64,000 nt of DNA from contig SPDT01000002.1 in NCBI GenBank assembly GCA_008477525.1, forward strand, positions 558,001 to 622,000, in the 5' to 3' direction. The stretch comes from Hypomyces perniciosus (taxonomy: Eukaryota; Ascomycota; Sordariomycetes; Hypocreales; Hypocreaceae). The notes beneath the pieces are model-generated. The model had not been told where the DNA came from. It was given only the letters and a program-made list of their open reading frames with translations, and searched no databases. Numbering within the stretch: position 1 is the first letter of the stretch; each line of letters opens with the position of its first letter. Of this stretch, positions 10,532-22,409 are shown one piece after another. The position numbers and the translations under genes are program-made.

Positions 10532-12679
10532 TCACCACTCAGCGAGCCTGCTACTAACCCGCCGCATGCGCCCACTCCTCCGAACGCCATTTGAATCCTC
10601 ATCCTCGGTTCGATTCTTTCCACCAACTGTGATGGAATCTCTATTCGCCCTCCTTCCCCGCTCAGGTTCTTCAGACTCCTCCGTGTCTGCCCTAGACTTC
10701 CCCATAACCTTCCGGCCTCTCGCTCGCCGCTCATCATAAGGATCAAGGAAACGGTGTATAAGCCTGTGATCCAGAACTCTCTCCTCTTTATCAGATGGTC
10801 CTGCTTTATCGGTCTTGGGCCACGCGTAGCCGTACAGCTTCGAGTGTCGCTCGCATCTCGGACAGCATGATCGAGTGAAGTATGCATTTTGCTGAACAAA
10901 GTAGTTGCTGCAGTTGGTGCATTGAATCCAGGCCATATCTGGCTCAGAAAGAAGCAGCGGCGTGAGCAGGTAATCGCCAGGCGTCCGACCTCGGGCAGGT
11001 GGTGTCGTTTGCTTAATAAAGACCCGTCGTTGGTATTTCTGACGCTTGGGAATATCTTTTGCTACGACCTCAGGCTCAGGCTCAGGCTCGGACTCGGGCT
11101 CGGACTCGGGCTCGGGTTCGGGTTCAGGTTCGGGTTCATCAGCTACCTCGATACTCGGGGCGATGGGGATGTATGGATCTATCTTGACCTCGGTAGGAGA
11201 AGGGTCATTGAGAATTGACGAGATAGACATTTTCTGCAGTTTGAGAGAAGATATCGGCACCGGCCTGACAATAGCCTCTGCTTTGTACGCCTGTGGAGAG
11301 ATATGCCCATCAATGCTCTGAGGCGAAAATGGCATTGTAGCTGCAATGATAGTATCTTTGCAGGCTTGCTCCCCATTAATAGTCGAGTTTTTCAACGGTG
11401 TCTGCAGCGTTGGTTCAGGGCTTTCCTTCTCGGGAGACGTGATGTCCGTTTCCGGGGCATCCCCAATGCTGAGGGAAGCGCATCTCATGCTGGCCGAACT
11501 GTCTCTACTCAATGTCGCCGGCGGCCGTGAAGGAGAGAGCGAAGAGCTGGGCTCTGACATGAGCTTAAGCTTCTTGGCTGGTGTGATTGGTGGTGTTGCC
11601 ATTGCGTCAGCTGTTCGCTTTCGACCACGCGGTGTTTCTTGAGGTGCGGGTGATAGACCCTCCGATGACTCTTGAGCATCGAGTTTCTTTGGCTTTAATT
11701 TGGTCTTGTAGATACGTGGTCGCATGTCCGGAGTCACGGATGGAGTCCGCGAAGAACCTCCGATGCTATCGTCTCTCCGCCTTCTGCGCAGGGAATATGT
11801 TTCCTTTTTCTCCTCCTCGTCGACACTGGGCCTCTCGGCCACTGTCCCTTCCTCGGGTTCCCAGCCGTTCCTCTGTTCACTCTCGCATGTCCGACACAAA
11901 CACTCGCAATTATCGTCGCCAAAATAGCTGTCGCCGTAGGTTACCGTAATCTCCTCACCCACGTCGATGGGCCTCGTCGCCACGATCTCAATGGTGGAGT
12001 GGCCTGTGGTCATTAATTTGGCATTAGCCCGACAATCGTGGTTGGCGAATCGCGCAGGTCCCATAAATAAACTGGTGCATTTCTTTCTGGAGCTTACGAC
12101 AATGCTGAAGTCCTTTTTCCGAACGGTTATTTCCTTTTCCTCTTCTGGTGTGATGTTGATTTGTATGCCGCAGAGATACTTGATTGTCTCGTTTCGCTTG
12201 ATAAACCGTCTGGCGGTGACACAAGCTTCGTGGGTGACGATGGTGTAGCGGTTAGTGGAGCTGACCTCCCAAGGGCAGTCGGGCATGTATATCCGGAGAT
12301 AGCGTCGCATGTGCTGGAGAAAGTCGCCTTTCTCTTTGTCCGTTCTCAGGCCGTTGAGAAACCTCTTCAAGCCATCTGTCGCTAGTAATCTCTTCTCCCC
12401 AGTTTCCAGGTCCTTGTTCACGACAACTTCCTCCTGGATAACTTTGGAGATGTCATCTTCCCGGATGCCGCGGGATGGATGATAGGACGAGCGATTCTTG
12501 GGAACCGTTGTCCAGTAATACGCCTGCCCAAATGTTTAGTCTAGGTGCTTCTCAGCAGCTCAATGGCTGGATTCACTGACATGGTCGACGAGCGCATCTG
12601 TGAGAATGTCGTCGTATGCGGCCAATTGGGCGAGAGTCAGACGCTGCTTCTTTGCAGCCGCCGTCTTGGATGGAGCCAT
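10532..12679 (-). CDS. set9: histone H4-K20 methyltransferase (Set9/KMT5 family)
   Basis: Predicted nuclear enzyme that methylates histone H4 lysine 20. Two exons: 12679-12581 (MAPSKTAAAKKQRLTLAQL...) and 12523-10532, separated by a GTCAGT...CAG intron; 696 aa. The SET core is at about residues 127-245: RFANHDC (N194, H195, C197), GEEITVTYGDSYF (about 222-234), and post-SET cysteines CECLCRTC. The N-terminal helix-rich part (AAYDDILTDALVDH, then YYWTTVPKNR) is typical of Set9/Suv4-20. The long C-terminal half is disordered and basic, with a tandem Pro-Glu/Ser-Glu stretch (DNA at about 11072-11135), then a cysteine cluster (IQCTNCSNYFVQ...CCPRC) that may be a small zinc finger. The gene is divergent from uL14m. 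Identity is confident. Confidence 0.92.
11070..11136. repeat. GGCTCA/GGCTCG hexanucleotide tract within SET9
   Basis: A run of imperfect hexamers (ggctca, ggctcg, ggttcg) encodes the acidic alternating Pro-Glu and Ser-Glu segment of Set9. It is in frame. Such tracts change length readily between strains. Confidence 0.75.
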
Positions 12680-13504
12680 AGCCTCTTCAGTGGCTTCAAA
12701 TAGGAATTGATGTCGGAAGGGTGCTGTATTGCTTATGTCGGGAGGCGTATGAAGGAGTGGACGAAGGGCTCAAAGGACCCTCAGAGAACCGATTTGTCGG
12801 CCACCGCCAAATTGATGAAGAGGTCAAGTTGCGAAATTTGCGCACACCGATCAAAGGAGCGGTGCAAGCGGAGCGAATGAGTTGCGCCGTCAAGTAAGCT
12901 CGTCAGCTCAGCCTTTCCAACGTCATTATCCGAGGGCAATACGAGGGGATATAAGAGCCAATATAGTGAGCGACAGGTAAAATAATGAGAGTGAAAAGGC
13001 AAAAAAGATACTATCTCGAGAGTCACTATGCGGAGACCGACAGACAAGACACAGACCCTCTCTCAAATCTTATGACACAGCATAGGCATAGCATTGGATG
13101 CGAGAGGGAAAAGAGTCCATCGTGGTTGGCGGCAGCGCCGCTGCAATGGTATGGAACCCAAATAAACTGAGCCAAGCAAGCCCCTGTCTTTTGGCTGTCC
13201 GGGTGACGAGCTGGCACTATTGCCATTTTCCGCTTAGCGCCATCAGGAGTGACGCAGGGGTCCCCCAAATAGAAATGCGTCGAGCTCACCTTGTGGGACG
13301 TACCACAACTTCGCACGGAGTACTCCGTACACCTTACCTAACTCGGCTCGGCCGAAGCCGATAATTAGCCGACCACGGTGTTGCGTGCACGTGATATCGA
13401 AAAGTCTCAACTCCACGGCAGTTGGGCGAGACAGCTTGTGAGAGGGCAAGCGAGTATACATCTCTGTAGCTGCTGAAGCTCCCGCGCAAAGCGGCGTAGT
13501 CAAG
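12680..13504. promoter_or_regulatory. divergent promoter region of set9 and uL14m
   Basis: This interval lies between the two start codons. It includes the perfect 14-bp palindrome ACGGAGTACTCCGT at 13315-13328. Otherwise I see no coding content; the open frames on both strands here lack homology cues and splice sites. Confidence 0.4.
13315..13328. repeat. 14-bp perfect palindrome ACGGAGTACTCCGT
   Basis: The motif contains the nonamer TACTCCGTA that recurs elsewhere in the window (7754, 31920, 35211, 35740, 43593, 44870, 50488, 53795, 55675 in either orientation). A two-fold symmetric site fits a dimeric DNA-binding protein, but function is unknown. Confidence 0.6.
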
Positions 13505-13965
13505 ATGATTCAATTAAAGGTTTGCAAACACTCCCTAACTCTGACTCTACCTGGTCTTGTCAGAGCTAACCCCAGGCCTCTTAGACGATGCTCAACTGCA
13601 TCGACAACTCAGGCGCCGCCCTCGTCGAGTGCGCCTTGGTTGTCGGCCAGAAGCGACATGCTAGAATAGGCGACCGCATCGTTGTCGTCGTCCAAGAACA
13701 GCGCGGCTCCTCCTCCTCCGGTATGGCAGGCATCTCCGCCGCCGCCAAGGTCAAGCGCGGCGACATCCGCCACGCAGTCGTCGTTCGCACAAGGTACGCT
13801 ACCCAGCGCCGCGACGGCTCTGTCGTCCGCTTTGACGACAACGCCTGCGTCCTTCTCAACAAGTCTGGAGACCCTGTCGGCACTCGAATCAACGGTGTTG
13901 TGGGTGCGGAGCTGAAGAGGAAGAAGTGGAGCAAGATCCTGTCAATGGCGCCCATGCAGGCATAG
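13505..13965 (+). CDS. MRPL38: mitochondrial large-subunit ribosomal protein uL14m
   Basis: Structural protein of the mitochondrial large ribosomal subunit. The first coding exon is 15 nt (MIQLK, 13505-13519), the intron is GTTTGC...TTAG and the second exon is 13585-13965; 131 aa in total. The body matches bacterial L14: MLNCIDNSGAALVECALV, KRGDIRHAVVVRT, FDDNACVLLN, GDPVGTRINGVV. Length fits the family. The short hydrophobic start without a classical long presequence is normal for this protein. It is divergently transcribed from set9 and convergent with RPB9. Yeast counterpart is MRPL38. Confidence 0.93.
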
Positions 13966-14514
13966 AGAAACATGAAAACAACAAAAGAACGAGAAAGGGG
14001 AGGATGGTAGCGGATGACAACAAAATATCATGTACGAGTTGGAACATTGTACGATTACGAATACTCTACTGTGGCATTTGCGCGGCGTTTAGGTGATGAA
14101 TGATGATAAGCTGGATATGTGGCCGGCATTCAATCACCAAATGAACCACGTCAAAAATTACCAAAAAAAATTATAAGCACCTTCACACATTCACCAGACG
14201 TACTCAAGCTATACGGGGGGTAAATTCTAAAACGAATAGTTTTATTGTTTATGCTGTGACCATTCCAGACGTGTCAAGTCAAGTACCAAGATCCCTCTGT
14301 TTTCTTCCCAAACGCCATCCATACTATTGCCAATCCAGCCTCACTCCAACTGCTAGTGGCACAAACCCAAAATGCAATTCCATGCATGATTCCCTCCTAA
14401 CGCCAACTGTGGGATCAAACAAAAATCGTACCCTGCCTTTGTCTAACTCATTTTCCGAGCCTCTAGAAAGGAATATCAGGGGATTCATCGGGGGTATCGT
14501 CATCGGTAAACGCC
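13966..14514. other. convergent 3' flanks of uL14m and RPB9
   Basis: Both neighbouring genes end into this stretch, so it should hold two poly(A) regions. There is an A-rich run at about 14159-14175. No gene is seen. Confidence 0.4.
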
Positions 14515-15513
14515 TTAATCGAATATGTGGCCGCATTCGCAGCAGACATAGAACAGTTTCTGTTTGTCGCAGGCAACATCAGCAACTACGCCTGCGTAGG
14601 TAGGCAAGTGCTATCTTACCATGCCAGTTTCAGCACTTCGCTCTTGGGACTGAAAGAAGACAGCTTCTTGATGACTGCATCTCGGACAGATCTTGTTGGA
14701 CCGTGGGAGCTGTAGTGAAAGAAAGAAATTCTGTCAGCCAGCAGGTTTCTCCTATGTGAAGAGGGAAACTGAATTCCAAAGGAAAACACGCCATCCACTC
14801 CTCCTCAAAGTTCTGCCAGCAACGTCATCAAGGGGAGGTGCTTCATGGTAATAAATAGCAAAACAGAAGCAAAACGTCATTGAATGGTCATCAACAAAAA
14901 AAAAGTTGGACATATTTCGGAATCGTCGTGGATATCGGGTCAAAGGCGGTGGTTAAAGGTCGATGAGCATAGCACCGTCCTCACAAAACTCTTCACTGAT
15001 ATCGAAGTGGAAGTCGCTATGGTCGTCGCTCGCGCTGGTGTCGCTGGAGCAGGGTTCCTCCATCAACTCCTCGTCGTATTCGTCCATAGGGTCCTCTTCG
15101 CCCCAAGGGAGGACGAACTGGCATAAACCCATACTCTCTAGGGTGTCTTCTTTCTCGCGGCGGGCGATGCAAATCTCGGAGGTGGCGTCTCCGCAGGTAT
15201 CGCAATAGATGACGATCCCACAGCCAAGGCAGACGACAGGTGGAAGTTCACTAACCGTTGGATCAGACCCAACGTCCTGAGTCACACCGGCCGTCTCGCC
15301 GGAGGAGTTGTTGAGGACGTTGCGGAAGACGCAAGTCGACTGGGCGTCTTCGGTGTACTGGCAGGTTCTGCAGGTGAACTGGAGCCTGTGGGCATCCTCG
15401 TCTTCCTTGGGGTAAAGCATGTTGGAACACTCCGAACAGAAGCGAAAGGTGATCTGCTCGAGCTTCTTGGGACCGGAGGCCTCGAAGGAGGCGGTAGACT
15501 GCGGTGTAGCCAT
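14515..15513 (-). CDS. RPB9: DNA-directed RNA polymerase II subunit RPB9
   Basis: Small two-zinc-ribbon subunit of RNA polymerase II, acting in start-site choice, fidelity and transcript cleavage. Exons: 15513-15256, 14709-14620 and 14559-14515; 130 aa. First ribbon: FRFCSECSNMLYPKED and FTCRTCQY. Second ribbon: NKICPRCSHQEAVFFQSQE and FYVCCECGHIF. Splicing the ORF at 15255 (GTTAGT) to 14710 (CTACAG) gives the expected SDPT-LPRSNK junction; the second intron is 14619-14560. The first intron is 546 bp, much longer than others here. If it is not removed, the reading frame stays open for about 99 more codons to a stop at 14953 (see findings). Upstream lies a long polypurine run that on this strand is pyrimidine-rich leader. 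Confidence 0.92.
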
Positions 15514-17622
15514 GGTTTCGGATTCGGATTCGGATCGTAGGCAGACCAAAAACTGGTGATGCAGTTTTAGTGGTGTTGTTGTAGGAAGAAGTAAGCCTGT
15601 GCTTTGGGTATGGTGCAGTGGGTATGGGTTTTGTGCAAGCCAAAAGGAAAAGGCTGAGGCGCGTGGCGTGGCGCTGTGCTGGGCTGCGTTGCCTGCTAAG
15701 GTAAGGTGGGATAAGGCTAGCAGTAGCCGAGGCTGGACGCGTTGATATTTGGGTAGAAAGAAGAAGAAGAAGAAAGAAGAAGGAAGAAAGAAGAAGGAAG
15801 AAAGATGTGATGCTTTCTGTGGAGAGGTGAAATCTGTTCTCCAAAAGGACTTTTTTGTAGACTTGGGAAGAAGAAGATGATGGTGTTTGGTCTTGGAGTG
15901 TTCGTGTCTGTTCAGTCGAGGGCCAGCTGTTTAAGTGAGAAGACCGCCCCGCTAAAATTCTGGGTATAGGCTTCCATATGCTCTGACCAGCTGCCAGGAC
16001 AGGATGTCAGATAGGCAGCCACACGTGTCAGTGTCAACTATGAGTCAAAGAAAAGATTCTACGTTTATCCATATGATTTGAGTTGTGAACTTGCAGGTTA
16101 GTGTGATTTTCAGTAATAATACTAATAATAAGGTTACGCAGATGCGGCCCTTAGCAAACATAGAAATATGTTGTTTGCATAGGCGATGTATGTGCATCTT
16201 GAGCTTCTCTACCTAAACACAAGGAGGTTCGGTGGTGTGACAATATGAGTCGTCATCCTAACCTTCGACATGATTCCATGAGTATATTTTAGGTTATTCA
16301 ACAACTGCCCTTGAAGGTCATGCTGCCGCGTCATGTGTTCCCAATATCCGGTTCCCCCATTCTTTCTGTGATTCACTCCGAAACTCGAGCGACTTGGAGG
16401 CGTACCCTGAATCATGAAATTCAGTACGGTAATTGGAATTATTAGAGAGTTGCGGTCCTTTTTGTAAATCAATATTTCCATGATTATTGTTGGTTTGCCA
16501 TTTCATTTAATGGTTATACGATTTTGGGGTATTGGGAATATTAACTTCGCCTCGATCGTGGCTATGTCGTTTGTTCTCCATTACCCCCGCTCCTTTATAT
16601 TCTGTAGTCTATTATGGTGGAATCTCACACAACATCACCGAATACTACCAACAATAAATTTTGCACACGAGTCCCTTTTCTTGCCTCTACAACCATGATG
16701 TCTACATAATCAGCCCACGGAGAGGTTAACGGCTTGCCGGGCTGCCAACGGTTTGACCCGCTTTCGTACGAGGCGGCGCTCTAAAGAGGCCACCAATCAG
16801 CCCGTTGAACTTCAAACAGGTACCTATGGTGTATCTATTATCTTGTAACTCCGTAGTATTACATAGTAACAGCGAGAACCTTCTGGTACCAACTTTCTTT
16901 ATTCTCCTGGTGATCTGATCTTCTGCGCAAGCTTTGATCTGCGTCTCAGCGTGACCTAGAGAGCCCGCTTGACGTCCTGTGATCACACCGGAGTGACCTC
17001 ATAGTACATGGCAAGGAGTCCTCCGTTTTTGGCCATATCTTGCATACTACTTTGATTACGTAGACACTTTGGATATTACTGATGTTGGTTCCTCCAATTA
17101 TAGCCAGTTTCTCTTACCAGTTTCTAGGGCTTAGGCGCGCGGGGAACTGTTGCATCCATCAAACCATGCATCTTGATTACACGTAGCTGTAGGGCACCTC
17201 TTCCAGAGGTCTTAGTGGTCGAGTGCTCCCTGTTCTCAGTAGAAGACCCTGGGCCGGCACCAACTGCCCAATCAACCGCTGGAATCAGAGCCCCGCGCCA
17301 TCACACCAAACGTGGGGCTTCGTTCCCAAAACGCACCTCCGCCCTCCAGCTCCTGGTTCTGGGATCTCAATCAGGGCCTCGGTGCAACCCTTTCCCGCTC
17401 TGCCCAAACGTCATCACCACTTTCTGCTATTTGCAGTTGCAAGTCAGCTGCACCACGCGATCCGAACTAAGCCAAAGGGCTAATAGCTCCCCTCTTTCTC
17501 TCCTGTCCCCTCACGGAGGAAGCTCTGCTGCTAGCTACCTTATATCTTCCGGCTCGCTCTGTGCTGCTTCCGCGACTTGATCCGCTATCGAGACCCATAT
17601 CGAACGAATCCAAACCACAATC
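15514..17622. promoter_or_regulatory. divergent region between RPB9 and ESS1
   Basis: About 2.1 kb without a supported gene. The RPB9 leader side is polypurine on the plus strand. The middle (16000-16700) is AT-rich. Open frames such as 16726-16986 show no domain. The ESS1 side (17250-17620) is C-rich and probably leader sequence. Confidence 0.4.
15755..15805. repeat. GAA/GGAA polypurine simple repeat
   Basis: The tract is (GAA)n with GGAAGAAA interruptions, upstream of RPB9; on the gene's strand it is a (TTC)n pyrimidine tract, common in fungal promoters and leaders. Confidence 0.8.
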
Positions 17623-18401
17623 ATGGTGCGTAACAGGACAATCAGACCGGTCTCCCCCCATCCTTGAGCTACCTCACCACCGGCGTGCTAACGTCCATGT
17701 TCCACAGGCCGATACTGGACTCCCTCCCAACTGGGAGGTCCGCCACTCCAACTCCAAGAACCTCCCCTACTACTTCAACTCAGTCGAAAAGATCTCCCGA
17801 TGGGAGCCCCCGCCGGGCACCGACAGCGAGAAGCTGAAGCACTACATGGCCGCCCACCACAGCGCTGGTTCGCGTCCCAGCGCCGTCACTGGCGTTCCCG
17901 AGGGCAAGATCCGCGCTGCCCACTTGCTGATCAAGCACCGAGATAGCCGACGGCCGAGCAGTTGGCGTGAGGTACGACGTTCAGCCCCGGATACATCTTT
18001 ACGGGAAACATGTCAAGGAGTTTTGGGAACGAGAACAACTGACACTGCATTTGTTTGTTAGGCCGAAATCACACGCAGCAAGGACGAGGCCTTGGAAATC
18101 ATCAAAGTCCACGAACAAAAGATCAAATCCGGCGCCATCTCCCTCGGCGACCTCGCCCCCACCGAGTCCGATTGCTCCTCCGCCCGGAAGCGTGGCGACC
18201 TGGGTTACTTCGGCCGCGGCGATATGCAAAAGGAGTTCGAGGACGCAGCCTTTGCACTTCAACCTGGGGAGATGAGCGGGGTTGTTGAGACGGCTAGCGG
18301 ATTGCATCTGATTGAGAGGTAAACAAGACCAAACTTCGCCACCAAGAACTTGGCATCACCGGTGACTTGATTTGCTGACCAATTGCGCCAGGTTGGAATG
18401 A
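17623..18401 (+). CDS. ESS1: peptidyl-prolyl cis-trans isomerase, Pin1/Ess1 parvulin type
   Basis: Phospho-Ser/Thr-Pro isomerase, nuclear, linked to RNA polymerase II CTD function. The initiator ATG (17623-17625) is followed at once by an intron (GTGCGT...CACAG), so the first coding exon is 3 nt. Others: 17708-17971, 18062-18318 and 18392-18401; 177 aa. The WW domain is [20 protein letters not shown] ... SRWEPPP. The parvulin domain has [15 protein letters not shown] (catalytic-site His and the phosphate-binding basic pair), [20 protein letters not shown] (active-site Cys) and SGLHLIER (second His). All key residues are present. The last exon codes only the end of R plus LE. It converges with the LrgB gene. 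Confidence 0.95.
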
Positions 18402-18660
18402 AGGTGACTCTTTGTACGAAAGCAAAAGAAAAAAAATTGACAAATGTAATTCCAGTGTCCGTCAATTTTCAATTCATATTCACATCAAGTCTGCACACTT
18501 TGTCCTACACTACCTATCCAACGTCAGGGGATATCCATCATTCATCATGTCCTCATCAGGGTCCCAAAGCCAATTATCCAAGTCAGCCCATACCATCCGT
18601 GCTCTGAACGTATCCATTTCCGTCTTTTCCCCATTACCTGTAAAACAAAACCAACCAAAA

Positions 18661-20510
18661 TCAATGACTCGCTAAATCGACGACAACGCCCTTGAAGGGC
18701 TCCACCGTTGTGAAGACAACTGTCATGACTCCGAAGATGGTCATGGAGAGCGCTGCATATGGCGCAGCACGGCTTTTTGTTTCGTAGAGATATGAAACTC
18801 CCATGGCGGCCCCGTTGATACCAATGGCTATGCCTGCGGCGATGGTGATAGGACTGTCGCCTTCTGAGAAATCTTGACACCAGTAACGTGTTATTCCCGT
18901 CTTCTTGTCGGATGGTTGAAGCTGCCCGTCCTCTGCCCGCATCAATGTTTCACAACTAACATCTTGACTCGGCAATTCGGTTTTCTCTCCGACTACCCCG
19001 AGTTTGTCCAACGCAAACGGATACATCAACTGCCCCAGTATCCCGTTGCTAACGACCAATGTCGCGTTTACCATGGTATTTCCTGCGATGGCCTCGGTCG
19101 CTGGCTTTGCCAGGGCCAATGTAGTGCATCGAGCAGCGAAGCTGAGGGCTTCAGGAGTATCTAGTCCCATAGCTTGGGCGGCCAACACAGACAAGAAGAC
19201 ATTGCCTACTGCCGCGGCGGTACATATGATAACAGTCAAAAGGCCAGCAACGCTGAAGATCTGCCGACGACACTCAGATAGCTTGAAGCCCCATGTGAGA
19301 ATCCCGCATTCAAGGATCGAAACAGCAGCATCGCCTGCCCCAAACCATCCCGAAGGATTCCCTGGAAGTTGAGTCCCATTGACAGCAGCGGTCCAGAGAG
19401 CGTACAGCGGAGTGCCACTGCAGAATGTTTTTAAAACCCTGCCGAGACCGCCTGGCCCAAAGCCGGATGCTTTGGCTCGCGTGTAGCCCATCATCAAGAG
19501 CGTCGTAAGGAGAACAGGATTCATGATTGTTGCTACCGCCCTTTGGAGATACGGTGCATGGACACCGACTCGAGCCTTTTTGAACGCGCGTTGAGCTTTG
19601 ACTGATGCGATCCAGATAAACCATAAGCTGAACCCGTCAATGAATCGGTCATCATGGGCAGTGACTGCCAAGGGCACACCGATCACAATTGCACATGCAA
19701 AGGAGAGGAAAATGGCATAGTTTGCCGCGAGAAACGTCCAAACACTAGAATTGTCGGTATAATCCCGTTCGCATGAAGTCTGTCGACTGGAACTTGGTGT
19801 CTGTTTTTCGCAATCAGAGAGCGCCTTAGGAGAGTCGTATTGGTGAGTCTTTTCTTCTTGAGTCTTTTCTTGAGTCCTCTGGGTTGAGTTGATATCCACC
19901 TTGGACAGCGTTGAGCCCGGATCTCCGTCTGTGTTGACAGGGCTGTTCCATCTAGCTGATCGAGCTCGTAAATGCATGATCCCGGTGAGTGTCAGTATGG
20001 ACAGGAGAAAAACCGTCACCCAAGACACCAAGTTGGTTGTGACTGGCGAGAGGTTAGCTATCTATCTCCTTTGATCCTGGAATTTAGAGGCTACTACCAA
20101 AGGTGCCAATAACACGTGCGATATCATGACTATCCAGGATCTCGCCCTGGTCTAGCATGATGATGGGTACGGGAAATCCTAGCCCAAGGTTGGCGTTGAT
20201 GAAGTCAACCTGCATAAGGAGTAAGTACGTGTATTGTTAGTGTGGCAGATTCACTCACCTTGTCTTTGATCCATCCATCATAGACAGAATCAGTGCTCCT
20301 CCACAAGACAAAAGCTGCGGTCGCCAATGAAAATATCAACACCATCCCAAGAATGGATGCAAAAAACTCCAAGCCCGCTGGTGATAGAGTTCGACTTAAC
20401 CCCCATATGACAAGCTCGCTCGCTAGATAGATCACGGCTACCCACACGAAATTAGCCATGTTGGTGATGGAATTATTCCATCTCATTCGCCAAACGCTGG
20501 AGGCCGCCAT
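18661..20510 (-). CDS. LrgB/CidB-family membrane protein
   Basis: Polytopic membrane protein with a C-terminal LrgB domain, the family that includes bacterial CidB/LrgB and plant plastid glycolate/glycerate carrier PLGG1; substrate in fungi is not settled. Exons: 20510-20259, 20209-20098 and 20042-18661; 581 aa, junctions in frame (donors GTGAG and GTAGTA, acceptors CAG). The LrgB part runs from about residue 290 to the end and has the family core ARCTTLALAKPATEAIAGN, with GNGILGQLMYP-like helices after it. The N-terminal helices could correspond to the LrgA half. A cytosolic charged loop (TQRTQEKTQEEKTHQYDSPK) joins the halves. The frame stays open upstream of 20510 with other ATGs (up to 20840), so the start is a choice; MAASSVWRMRWNN gives the most compact protein. 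Confidence 0.75.
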
Positions 20511-22409
20511 GGTGTCGATGTATCGCTCTGGACGACGCCGTCGAAGCAACCCAAGGTTAAGTTGTGGCAGCCCGATAGGGTTCTGGAAGATTTTCTCTCT
20601 GTCTCTGTCAATTTGATGTCTAAGACAGAGGCCACGACCACGGAGCTTTTCAGAGACGTAGTTCACTGGCGTGTCGGTTGTGCAACCATCAATTGGACAA
20701 GGGAGCAGTGGTGAATGAATGTAGGCCATAGACCAAGGAATGAACTTGGGTGAGTGATGGTTTTGGTCACACTGCAATAGATCATGCTCGGTCACAAACT
20801 GGAAAACAAATTGACGGAAAGACAGAAATACTGAAATCATCCATGGCTTATGAAATGATCAAGGGGCTGGAGACACGTCATGAACGTGAAGCAACAAGGG
20901 GGATCCAGATTCTTTAGCCCACGGATAGGATCAGTTGCCAGCCGTGGTAACCTCCCGCAAGGCTTGCCCCGTTGAGGGCCGTAGGGGGCGGCAACTTATG
21001 CCGGGACTGCTGGACAAAAGTAACATCAGGACCTTTGCTTTGTGTGCTCATGGGTCCGAGGTCGATCTTCTAGGTACGTTTCCGAGAGTTGAACAGACGT
21101 CCCACAGCATTTTGCTGGCACACCCCCGCAAGGAAAACGAAAGCGATGATATGGAGGATTCACCGACTGACTTTACCTAGTGATGAAAAGAAAACGGTGG
21201 TGAAAAGGAAACTCGTGGGCAAAGACTACTTGCTGTGGAATTCGAGCAATGGCAAGCTGTTCTCGATTCATACCATGGTTGAGGACCGCGATTGAGCACA
21301 ACGGGCTCCCAGCAGATCCAAGCGGCTAGTCGTCGCGACAACGAGGCCCCTTGGTGCTGTGGCATATGTAGTAGCCCATCTCCCAGACAAACGCTGCTTG
21401 AAATAGCATATGCTTGTGTCCAAGGAACACGAAATCCATGGGGATATCCTCGGAGCGACCCGCTAATGGACGGATCATATTGGCAGAAGGGACATTTCAC
21501 CGAACGCAGCTGAGTGTATCGACATGGCCAATACAATTGGGGAGAGGGTTAGACGGAAGGGAGCGGGGAGCGGTTTGCGAGACGTTGGACGACTTTAAAC
21601 AGACCACAGATGGCGATAGTCGGGGCCGCGAGAGATTTGTTCGTCCTCGACCGATCAAGGCGTTCTGTTGGTGAGGAGATGCCTATCTGCAGAGAATTGG
21701 TACCCAGAAATATTAGGTAGACACGGGATGGCTGCTTGATGTCGTTTGCGAAGATATGAAGTGTAGGTTGATTGAAGTGGAAGAAGGAGAAGCGCAGTTG
21801 TGATGGAGCCTTCAATGGAGGTCGTGAGGGTCTCGAAAGAGCTGTCAGGCGGGTGTGGCGTTTCTTACAGCGGATTGTGGCGTCGTTGATCGCATCTTCA
21901 GGGCATCAACAGCCCTGATCTCCCTGCATCGACAGGGGCTTGAACGCTGTGTGGCATCCCGCAGCGCCTCGTCGGGCTTCCGCCAATATCTGGTCAGCGA
22001 GGCGGTGGCATCAATGAATGTGGCTTGCAAACAGCCTTGACGTCCAACTGATGAATCTTCAACTTCTCCATCTCGAGATTTGTGATCCATCATCTTTGCC
22101 AACCCCGAACCTCCCTGTGCCAGCGCCTCTATAGTGGACTATCTCATTAGTCTCACTCCCAGGCACAGATCGTGATTCTCAGCGGCTCTGCCTCCAGGCC
22201 CCGCACCAGAGCACCCCCCTGTGATCCATTGACAACGAACGAAACGACGCAGCCCTGTGTGTTGCCTTGGGAGTTTGTGTACGGGCAGGGCTGCGTGGTC
22301 TTTGCACCGTCCCTGCCGAAGACGAGACTTGGCCACAAGGTCCTTGTGTGACGGACCTCTCAAGAAGGGGCATTCTGGAAACGCCACCTCGCTCAACCAC
22401 AGGCTCAAA
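20511..22409. other. intergenic, no gene supported
   Basis: This holds promoters of the LrgB gene (minus) and the coiled-coil gene (plus). Several 60-120-codon frames exist on both strands, but none has a domain, consistent splice sites or a believable start. Confidence 0.35.

Noticed and set aside
13581..13973. 130-codon frame antisense to uL14m
   Set aside because: Shadow of a strongly conserved ribosomal protein gene on the other strand.
15263..15844. 193-codon minus-strand frame overlapping RPB9
   Set aside because: It runs over the RPB9 leader and the first exon in another frame, with low-complexity Leu/Ser runs from the polypyrimidine tract.
20935..21536. Short frames on both strands between LrgB and the coiled-coil gene
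   Set aside because: No recognisable protein content; overlapping frames on both strands of similar length suggest chance.
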